Assembly: GCA_037969175.1 (NCBI GenBank)
Contig: JBBKWX010000025.1
Location: forward strand, 1-31,561
Direction of reading: 5' to 3'
Origin: JBBKWX01 sp037969175
Lineage (GTDB): Bacteria; Bacteroidota; Bacteroidia; AKYH767-A; JBBKVM01
DNA length: 31,561 nt
In this document: piece by piece, positions 9,947 through 16,532 of the stretch
Position numbering within the stretch: the first letter of the stretch is position 1
Layout: every line of letters begins with the position of its first letter
Notes under the pieces: generated by a model
What the model was told of the DNA's origin: nothing
The model's database searches: none
Seen by the model: the letters and a program-made list of their open reading frames with translations, nothing else
Position numbers and translations under genes: made by a program

Positions 9947-10459
9947 TTGGTATTTATTAGGTTAGTATTTTCTGATTTCCAAAATCGGGTCTAAAATCAG
10001 TATGATCCTGACCTTCTTTTGGGGTCGTAAATATTTTCAAAAAAATCAACAAAAACAATACAACTATTTAATATTTAGATAATTCACATTAAAGGGTTAG
10101 AATAAAATCATTCCCTTGAAGAGCTTTCTGAAATTTATCGCATGGTAATCAGACTCTAAGAAAAAACCAACAAATACTTGATGTTCAGAAATAGTTTTAT
10201 ACGAATTTAATAACTCACCATTTAGTAGCATACATAGTAGTAGTAAAAGCTAAGCCCAGATTGATGCCAAGATAAAATTAGACTTAGGTAAGGTTAAATT
10301 CGCGAAATAATCACGCTCAATGATTCATTACTAATTCAATCACAGTAAAATCTGATCTAAATCATAATTATGAATTCATGCTAAAAATAAGCCAGTGCTT
10401 CATTCGAAGCAGATATGAATTATTTTATAACTTCGCAGCCTATATAAACAGAGAATTGA
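9947..10459. other. 513-bp divergent intergenic region
   Basis: A strongly AT-rich spacer between the start of the giant surface-protein gene (minus) and the DUF2723 gene (plus); it must carry both promoters. No ORF of useful size and no RNA gene was recognised. In the leader of the giant gene an imperfect dyad pairs CTGATTT (9972-9978) with AAATCAG (9994-10000). In front of the DUF2723 gene there is a short hairpin, GCTTC-ATTC-GAAGC, at 10397-10410. I found no perfect TAnnTTTG element for the giant gene. Confidence 0.5.
10428..10435 (+). promoter_or_regulatory. Possible -7 element for the DUF2723 gene
   Basis: TAACTTCG differs by one base from the Bacteroidota -7 consensus TAnnTTTG and lies 24 bp before the ATG at 10460. 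A TTC at about the -33 position is a poor match to TTG. The short hairpin at 10397-10410 lies just upstream. Confidence 0.3.
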
Positions 10460-13400
10460 ATGGAACGCTATACGCGCATTAACAACATCTTCGGCTGGCT
10501 GGCCTTTTTGATCTCAGCAACAGTTTACCTGCTTACGATTGAACCTACAGCAAGCTTCTGGGATTGTGGAGAATTCATCGCTACAGCCTATAAAATGGAA
10601 GTAGGGCATCCTCCTGGAGCACCATTCTTCCTTTTGTTGGGTCGAATTTTTACCCTATTTGCAGGCGACAATCTGGAAATGGTACCCATCATGGTCAATG
10701 TACTTTCAGCACTTTTGAGCGCAGGTACCATCCTGTTCCTGTTCTGGACCATCACCCATCTCGCAAAGAAAATGGTTGTAGGAAAAGAAGAGATCACAAT
10801 TGCTCAGATCATTTCTATCATGGGAGCAGGTTTAGTTGGAGCACTGGCTTATACATTCAGCGATTCTTTCTGGTTCTCAGCTGTTGAGGGCGAAGTATAT
10901 GCTACATCCGCATTCTTCACAGCGTTTGTCTTTTGGGCTATCTTTAAATGGGAAGGCAGATCCGAAGAACGACACGCCAGCAGATGGCTGATCCTTATTG
11001 CGTATTTCATGGGCTTGTCGATCGGAGTCCATTTACTTAACTTACTTGCAATTCCTGCATTATCTTTTGTATTCTATTTCAAGAAATACAAACCAACTAC
11101 AAAAGGAATCATTTATACTACACTTATTTCATTCCTAATCCTTGTTGTGATACAATATGGGATCATTCCGGGAACGGTTTCTCTTGCATCAAAATTTGAA
11201 TTGCTATTTGTAAATTCTCTCGGATTACCTTTTAATTCAGGTGTTCTTTTTTATGCAATTTTAACTGTAGCTGCAATTGTTTTTGGACTGTACTATACAC
11301 ACAAAAAAACAATGCCTTTGTTGAACACAGCTATTCTTTGTGTTGCATTTATTCTGATCGGTTATACTTCCTATGCACAGATCGTAATTCGTTCTTCTGC
11401 AAATACACCTATGGATGAAAATAATCCGGAGAATGTATTCTCACTCCTGGCATATTTAAATCGTGAGCAATACGGAGATCGTCCTTTGATCTATGGTCAA
11501 TATTATAATGCCCGTGCAATAGATCAGGAAGAAGGTTCAAGAACCTATATAAAAGGTGAAACAAAATATATTGCGGGTGACAAAAAGGTTACCCCCATAT
11601 ATGAGCCTGCCCGTACTACCTTATTGCCAAGAATGTACAGTAGTCAGGCCAACCACATCTCTGCCTACAAAGAATGGAGTGGCGTTAAGGGTGATCAAAC
11701 ACCAACGATGGCTAACAATTTAAAATTCCTTTTTTCATATCAACTGGGTCATATGTACTGGAGATATTTCATGTGGAATTTTGTGGGTCGGCAAAATGAT
11801 CTGCAAGGTCATGGAGGAATAACAAAAGGAAATTGGATCAGTGGCATTAAGTTCATTGACGAAATGCGTCTTGGGCCTCAGGATAAATTACCTGACAGCA
11901 TGACTTGGAATAAAGGCATGAACACATTTTATTTCCTGCCTTTTATACTTGGCTTGATAGGAATGTTCTATCAATTCAAGAAAAACAACAAAGATGCATT
12001 TATTGTTTTGCTGATGTTCTTTATGACCGGAATTGCAATTGTGCTTTATTTGAACGGTCCTCCTTTCCAGCCCCGTGAAAGGGATTACGCATACGCAGGA
12101 TCTTTCTATGCATTTGCTATTTGGATCGGAATTGGCGTTTTGGCTGCCATCGAATTCTTACGAAAATATACATCCCCCACTGTTGCTGCAAGTGTCGCAA
12201 CTGTGGTTTGTTTACTTGCCGTACCAACGGTTATGGCAAAAGAAGGATGGAATGATCATGATCGTTCTCACAGAAAAACATCACGGGATTTTGCATACAA
12301 TTATCTTAATTCATGTGCTCCAAATGCGATCATATTTACAAATGGGGATAACGATACGTTCCCATTATGGTATGCCCAGGAAGTGGAGGGGATACGAACG
12401 GATATCCGTGTTGTAAATCTGAGTCTTTTGAATACCGATTGGTATGTGGATCAGATGAAACGCAGGGCTTATGAAAGTGCTCCGCTACCGATCAGCATGA
12501 CCTCCGATCAATATGTTCAGGGAACAAGGGATTATGTTCCTTACTATGATCGCCAATTAAAAGATCCGGTAAATCTAAAAGACCTGATGGGCTTTATCAC
12601 TTCAGATAAAGATGAAGCAAAAGTTTCTACACAGGGTGGCGGAAAGATGAATTATTTCCCAAGCAAGATCTTGAGACTTCCGGTTGATTCTGCAAAAGTT
12701 GTATCCAATGGAACCGTCCAGCCGCAAGATGCAGATCAAATTGTTTCTGAAATAATTTTCAGTGTAGACAGACAATATCTGATGAAAGCCGATATCGTAA
12801 TTTTGGATCTTCTTGCAAACTTTAACTGGGAAAGACCTATCTATTTCGCAGTAACTGTGAGCACAGAAAGCTTCCTGAATCTGCAAGATTATTTCCAGCT
12901 CGAAGGCCTTGCCTACCGATTGGTTCCTGTTAAATCAACAAGCCGTCAAGACGGACAGCCGGGAAGAGTGCAGAATGATATCATGTATGATAACATGATG
13001 AACAAATTCATGTGGGGTAATATGAAAGATGAACGCGTTTATCTGGATCAAAACAACCTCAACATGACTTCCAATCTGCGCAATAATTTCTCTCGTCTTG
13101 CAGAAAATTTATTAACTTCAGGAAGAAGAGATTCTGCGGAAAAAGTTTTGGATAAATGCATGGAAGAAATGCCTGACAAAACGGTTCCATTGAATATTTT
13201 TGCTATCCGTCTTGCCGAATTGTATTACTATGTGGATATGACAACTCCTGATGGTTTACTGGTCTCAAATCCCGAACTGGCAAACATGCCAAAGACCAAG
13301 GCCACAGAGAAAGGAAATATAATCGTAAAACGTCTTGCTGAAATTTATGAGAATGATCTTAATTATTATTTCTCATTAAAAGGTTCTCCATATATCAAGT

Positions 13401-13549
13401 TTGTTGATCGGGATATGAATCAAGCCATGGCTGTAATTCAGGAATTGATCCGGATTTCTAAAATGGCAAACCAGCAAAAGCTTACAAAAGAACTTGAAGA
13501 CAAATTCAATGCATTACAAGCCCGTTATGTCACGACGGGACGATCATGA
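10460..13549 (+). CDS. DUF2723 membrane glycosyltransferase, probable protein O-mannosyltransferase (GT117-like), 1029 aa
   Basis: A large polytopic membrane protein of the DUF2723 family, which in Bacteroidota is linked to transfer of the first mannose to secreted proteins (GT-C fold). The N-terminal half has repeated membrane helices. Helix 1 is followed by the acidic loop DCGEF (residues 35-39, with D35 and E38 as candidate catalytic or binding acids) and HPPGAP (50-55), both hallmarks of the family. Further family signatures are RERDYAYAG in the middle and NGDNDTFPLWY at the start of the soluble C-terminal half, which ends in a helical, TPR-like region. Length is normal for the family. 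It starts with ATG after an AT-rich leader and is followed 6 bp later by a deacetylase gene, so the two are probably co-transcribed. The family call is firm; the mannosyltransferase activity is inferred from the family. Confidence 0.9.
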   Translation: MERYTRINNIFGWLAFLISATVYLLTIEPTASFWDCGEFIATAYKMEVGHPPGAPFFLLLGRIFTLFAGDNLEMVPIMVNVLSALLSAGTILFLFWTITHLAKKMVVGKEEITIAQIISIMGAGLVGALAYTFSDSFWFSAVEGEVYATSAFFTAFVFWAIFKWEGRSEERHASRWLILIAYFMGLSIGVHLLNLLAIPALSFVFYFKKYKPTTKGIIYTTLISFLILVVIQYGIIPGTVSLASKFELLFVNSLGLPFNSGVLFYAILTVAAIVFGLYYTHKKTMPLLNTAILCVAFILIGYTSYAQIVIRSSANTPMDENNPENVFSLLAYLNREQYGDRPLIYGQYYNARAIDQEEGSRTYIKGETKYIAGDKKVTPIYEPARTTLLPRMYSSQANHISAYKEWSGVKGDQTPTMANNLKFLFSYQLGHMYWRYFMWNFVGRQNDLQGHGGITKGNWISGIKFIDEMRLGPQDKLPDSMTWNKGMNTFYFLPFILGLIGMFYQFKKNNKDAFIVLLMFFMTGIAIVLYLNGPPFQPRERDYAYAGSFYAFAIWIGIGVLAAIEFLRKYTSPTVAASVATVVCLLAVPTVMAKEGWNDHDRSHRKTSRDFAYNYLNSCAPNAIIFTNGDNDTFPLWYAQEVEGIRTDIRVVNLSLLNTDWYVDQMKRRAYESAPLPISMTSDQYVQGTRDYVPYYDRQLKDPVNLKDLMGFITSDKDEAKVSTQGGGKMNYFPSKILRLPVDSAKVVSNGTVQPQDADQIVSEIIFSVDRQYLMKADIVILDLLANFNWERPIYFAVTVSTESFLNLQDYFQLEGLAYRLVPVKSTSRQDGQPGRVQNDIMYDNMMNKFMWGNMKDERVYLDQNNLNMTSNLRNNFSRLAENLLTSGRRDSAEKVLDKCMEEMPDKTVPLNIFAIRLAELYYYVDMTTPDGLLVSNPELANMPKTKATEKGNIIVKRLAEIYENDLNYYFSLKGSPYIKFVDRDMNQAMAVIQELIRISKMANQQKLTKELEDKFNALQARYVTTGRS

Positions 13550-13555
13550 TCTGAA

Positions 13556-14167
13556 ATGTATTTAGCGCGCTCTCCGCTCCTGTTAAGAAGGATCTACGCC
13601 AGCCTCACATGGAGGATCGCGGGAACGGAGAGGCGCATTTTTCTTACATTCGATGATGGCCCCATACCTGAAATTACTCCCTGGGTATTGGGACAATTAA
13701 AGACTTATAATGCCAAGGCAACTTTTTTTTGTATTGGTGATAATGTCAAAAAACATCATTCAATTTTTGATGAAATAAAAGATGCCGGTCATGGCATTGG
13801 CAACCACACCTTTCATCATATTAATGGTTGGAAAAGTTCGCTGAATGAATATGTGGAGGATACAAAAAACTGTAACGAACTGGTAGATTCAAATTTATTC
13901 AGACCACCTTATGGAAGAATAAAAAGATCACAGATCAAAAGTCTTTTACCGGATTATAAGATCATCATGTGGGATGTACTTAGCCGGGATTTTGATAAGA
14001 CCTTAAGTATTGATAAAGGATTTCAATATATTAAAAAACATGTTCGTCCCGGCTCGATCATCGTTTTTCATGACAGCGTAAAAGCCTGGCCCAGACTGAA
14101 AGAATTGCTTCCATTAACGTTGGACTATTTTAGTAAAGCAGGGTATAGCTTTGAGAAAATTTCCTGA
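13556..14167 (+). CDS. Polysaccharide deacetylase (NodB/CE4 family), 203 aa
   Basis: A single NodB-homology domain that removes acetyl groups from an N-acetylated sugar polymer; the substrate is not evident. All five CE4 motifs are visible: TFDDGP at residues 31-36 (base D33, metal ligand D34), HTFHH at 84-88 (metal ligands H84 and H88), RPPYGR at 116-121, W139-D140, and IVFHDS with H172. The N-terminus (MYLARSPLLLRRIY...) is basic and hydrophobic but is not a clear signal peptide; small deacetylases of this kind in Bacteroidota look the same. It begins 6 bp after the DUF2723 stop, so it is probably in the same operon. Its TGA (14165-14167) directly abuts the rsmI stop on the other strand. 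Confidence 0.9.
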   Translation: MYLARSPLLLRRIYASLTWRIAGTERRIFLTFDDGPIPEITPWVLGQLKTYNAKATFFCIGDNVKKHHSIFDEIKDAGHGIGNHTFHHINGWKSSLNEYVEDTKNCNELVDSNLFRPPYGRIKRSQIKSLLPDYKIIMWDVLSRDFDKTLSIDKGFQYIKKHVRPGSIIVFHDSVKAWPRLKELLPLTLDYFSKAGYSFEKIS

Positions 14168-14842
14168 TCAATTTTTTCCTGCTACGATCAAAACAATCTC
14201 ACCTTTTACACTTTCCTTGATCGAATAATGATCAGATAGTTCTTTCAAAGTTCCTCGTCTCACTTCTTCATGCATCTTGGTCAATTCCCTACCCACAGCA
14301 GCAGTACGCTCCGGACCCATTACCTCTGCCAATTGTAAAAGTGTTTTCACGATACGATGAGGAGATTCATATAAAACGATAGTTCGCTCTTCTAAAGCAA
14401 GTTCTGAAAGTCGGGTCTGTCTTCCTTTTTTATGAGGAAGAAATCCTTCGAAAATAAATTTATCACTCGGAAAACCGGACATAACCAAAGCGGGCACAAA
14501 TGCTGTGGCTCCCGGTAAACAATCCACTTTGATCCCTTCTTTGATACATTCTCTAACCAATAAAAATCCGGGATCAGAAATGCCAGGTGTACCTGCATCA
14601 GAAACCAAAGCCATAGCTTCTCCGGCTTTCATTCTGCTCACCAACTGGGATAAAACTTTATGTTCATTATGCTGATGAAAAGGGAACATCGAATTCTGTA
14701 TGTCATAATGCTTCAACAGATTTCCACTCGTACGTGTATCTTCAGCAAGTACAACATCTACCTCCTTAAGCACACGCAATGCTCTTAAGGTGATGTCTTC
14801 AAGATTCCCAATTGGAGTTGGAACCAGGGTGAGCCCCTCCAT
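14168..14842 (-). CDS. rsmI: 16S rRNA (cytidine-1402 2'-O)-methyltransferase
   Basis: SAM-dependent methyltransferase that 2'-O-methylates C1402 in the ribosomal decoding centre. The protein opens with the canonical LVPTPIGNLEDITLRAL and LAEDTRTSGNLLKHY strings, and carries VSDAGTPGISDPG and the LYESPHR signature. I place the start at the ATG at 14840-14842, giving 224 aa and the usual family N-terminus (MEGLTLVPTPIGNL). The longer frame to 14869 starts with TTG and would overlap the upstream gene by 23 bp; the ATG instead sits 4 bp after that gene's stop. It is probably translated from one mRNA with the upstream hypothetical gene. Gene ends are convergent and touching with the deacetylase. 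Confidence 0.95.
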   Translation of the reverse strand: MEGLTLVPTPIGNLEDITLRALRVLKEVDVVLAEDTRTSGNLLKHYDIQNSMFPFHQHNEHKVLSQLVSRMKAGEAMALVSDAGTPGISDPGFLLVRECIKEGIKVDCLPGATAFVPALVMSGFPSDKFIFEGFLPHKKGRQTRLSELALEERTIVLYESPHRIVKTLLQLAEVMGPERTAAVGRELTKMHEEVRRGTLKELSDHYSIKESVKGEIVLIVAGKN

Positions 14843-14846
14843 AGGA

Positions 14847-15794
14847 TCAGCCAATGAAACGACGTTCAATTAATTCCATCAGCATTTTATCTGCTTTGGG
14901 AGAATTGGTCCAGTTAAATTTTGTTCTCAGTTCCCCGTCCACATATCCTTTTGCATCATTAATATTAGTACAGCTATTCAGCTTCTCAATCCCTTCATTA
15001 TAAAGAGCAAGATTACCTTCGAAAAGTTCGTTAATAAATAAGAATTTCTCATTTATTCCGATAGCTGCTTTAAGATCCGCAATTCTCTTTTTCTGTAATT
15101 TTTCTACAAATGAATTTTCTTCAACTTTATCCTGCGTAAACTTGTCATAAAAAGAAGGTGTTTCGTTGGAAAGTCTACTCTCATGATTCACATGCTTAGA
15201 TATTGCCGGTGGTGGAATATCATCAAACAAACTGGCCGCCGGAACAGCAGTTGGAGCAGGCGTTTCAGGCGCAGCACCCATGCTGATAAACTCTTTCACC
15301 ATCTCCCTTGTCATCTCCACTTTGATATACTCTTCTTTCACTTCACTTTCTGATTCTTCATCCTGAACATCAGCCGGTGTTTCACTAACAAACACTTCAG
15401 GTTTGGCTTCGATTTGTTGTTCAACTACAGGAACAGTAATTTCTGTTTCAACCTTCTCTTCTACTTTGCTTTCAGGTAAAATTTCAGATTTCGGTTCTTC
15501 CACGGCCGGTGTTTTAACTTCAACAGTCGGTGAAGTAACCAAAGTATTTTCAAGCGGAGCAGGAATACTTTTCTCTTCCACAAAACTATTTGCAGGAGCA
15601 ATATTTTCTACACCTGCTTTTCTATTCTGATAATCCAGCATAGAAACATATTCATAGGTCTGTCTCAAATTTGACATGACAAGATCTATTTCTATTTGTG
15701 GTATTCTACCCTGAGATGCCTGGATCTGATGATATTGCTCCAAGGTTGTTTCCAGTAAAATATCGATCTGCTGAAGTAATGTTTCCTTGTTCAT
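14847..15794 (-). CDS. Conserved-looking hypothetical protein with acidic low-complexity linker, 315 aa
   Basis: No function recognised. Three parts are visible. Residues 1-60 are a helical N-terminus (MNKETLLQQIDILLETTLEQ). Residues about 70-190 are a low-complexity linker rich in E, V, P and K, likely disordered. The C-terminal 100 or so residues are a compact, well-ordered-looking segment with FYDKFTQDKV, IGINEKFLFINELFEGN and a terminal LIERRF. I recall the IGINxKFLFINELF type of motif from uncharacterised Bacteroidota proteins. There is no signal peptide, so it is probably cytoplasmic. It lies 4 bp upstream of the rsmI ATG, which suggests co-expression but does not define a role. Confidence 0.8.
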   Translation of the reverse strand: MNKETLLQQIDILLETTLEQYHQIQASQGRIPQIEIDLVMSNLRQTYEYVSMLDYQNRKAGVENIAPANSFVEEKSIPAPLENTLVTSPTVEVKTPAVEEPKSEILPESKVEEKVETEITVPVVEQQIEAKPEVFVSETPADVQDEESESEVKEEYIKVEMTREMVKEFISMGAAPETPAPTAVPAASLFDDIPPPAISKHVNHESRLSNETPSFYDKFTQDKVEENSFVEKLQKKRIADLKAAIGINEKFLFINELFEGNLALYNEGIEKLNSCTNINDAKGYVDGELRTKFNWTNSPKADKMLMELIERRFIG

Positions 15795-15843
15795 TTATCT
15801 GATGGTTTTATTAGCTAACCCGAGGGATGATAGATTATTGTGT

Positions 15844-15851
15844 TAACTTTG
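15844..15851 (+). promoter_or_regulatory. Candidate -7 element for tdk-murF/alr
   Basis: TAACTTTG is a perfect match to the Bacteroidota -7 consensus TAnnTTTG, on the correct strand and about 93 bp before the tdk ATG. No good TTG is seen at the -33 distance, so the call rests on one element. Confidence 0.35.
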
Positions 15852-15905
15852 CCTTAACTGAAATTACAATGATACTTATGTATCTTTATTGAATTGCAGA
15901 CTCCC

Positions 15906-15939
15906 CAAAATTAACAATAATATCTAAAGCTTTAGGCAA
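15906..15939 (-). promoter_or_regulatory. Candidate promoter of the hypothetical protein-rsmI pair
   Basis: Complement of 15906-15913 reads TAATTTTG, a perfect TAnnTTTG. Complement of 15937-15939 is TTG, 23 bp upstream of it, at the long edge of the usual spacing. The start codon lies about 110 bp downstream. Confidence 0.3.
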
Positions 15940-15944
15940 TAAAT

Positions 15945-16532
15945 ATGTTTTTGGAATACCCGAAAAATGAAAGAGAAAGAAAAGGCTGGATCGAAGTAAT
16001 TTGTGGATCCATGTTTTCGGGAAAGACTGAAGAACTTATTCGACGTCTTAAACGTGCCCGGATTGCCAAGCAAAATGTTGAGATCTTCAAACCCTCCCTG
16101 GATATCAGGTATCATGAGACAGCTGTAGTTTCTCATGATTCCAATTCCATTCAATCGACTCCTGTTCCGGGATCAGGACATATTTTATTGATGGCCAGCA
16201 ATGTTGAAGTTGTTGGAATTGATGAAGCCCAGTTTTTTGATGATGAGCTTCCCGCTGTTTGCAGAAAGCTGGCAGATCAGGGAATACGCGTGATCATTGC
16301 AGGCCTTGACATGGATTTCCGAGGTGTTCCATTCGGCCCCATGCCCGCATTATTGGCGCAGGCTGAATTCATTACAAAAGTTCATGCAATATGCATGGAT
16401 TGTGGAGAGCTTGCTCATAACACTTTCCGCACCCATGCTGATGAAAACCTGGTAATGCTTGGAGAAAAAGAAAGTTACATGGCCTTATGCAGAACTTGTT
16501 ATAACCAGCGTTCATTAGGAAATAAAAAATGA
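15945..16532 (+). CDS. tdk: Thymidine kinase (TK1 type), 195 aa
   Basis: Phosphorylates thymidine to dTMP with ATP, in cytosolic nucleotide salvage. Walker A is at residues 21-28 (GSMFSGKT), the Walker B/catalytic segment at 93-98 (DEAQFF, with E94 the likely catalytic base), and the C-terminal zinc lobe has CxxC pairs (CMDC and CRTC). Length is normal for the TK1-like family. ATG start, no SD sequence. Its TGA overlaps the ATG of murF-alr in the string ATGA at 16529-16532, so translation of the two is probably coupled. Confidence 0.96.
   Translation: MFLEYPKNERERKGWIEVICGSMFSGKTEELIRRLKRARIAKQNVEIFKPSLDIRYHETAVVSHDSNSIQSTPVPGSGHILLMASNVEVVGIDEAQFFDDELPAVCRKLADQGIRVIIAGLDMDFRGVPFGPMPALLAQAEFITKVHAICMDCGELAHNTFRTHADENLVMLGEKESYMALCRTCYNQRSLGNKK

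Noticed and set aside
12075..12416. Alternative plus frame inside the DUF2723 gene
   Set aside because: It lies fully within a well-conserved coding sequence in another frame and shows no protein-like pattern.
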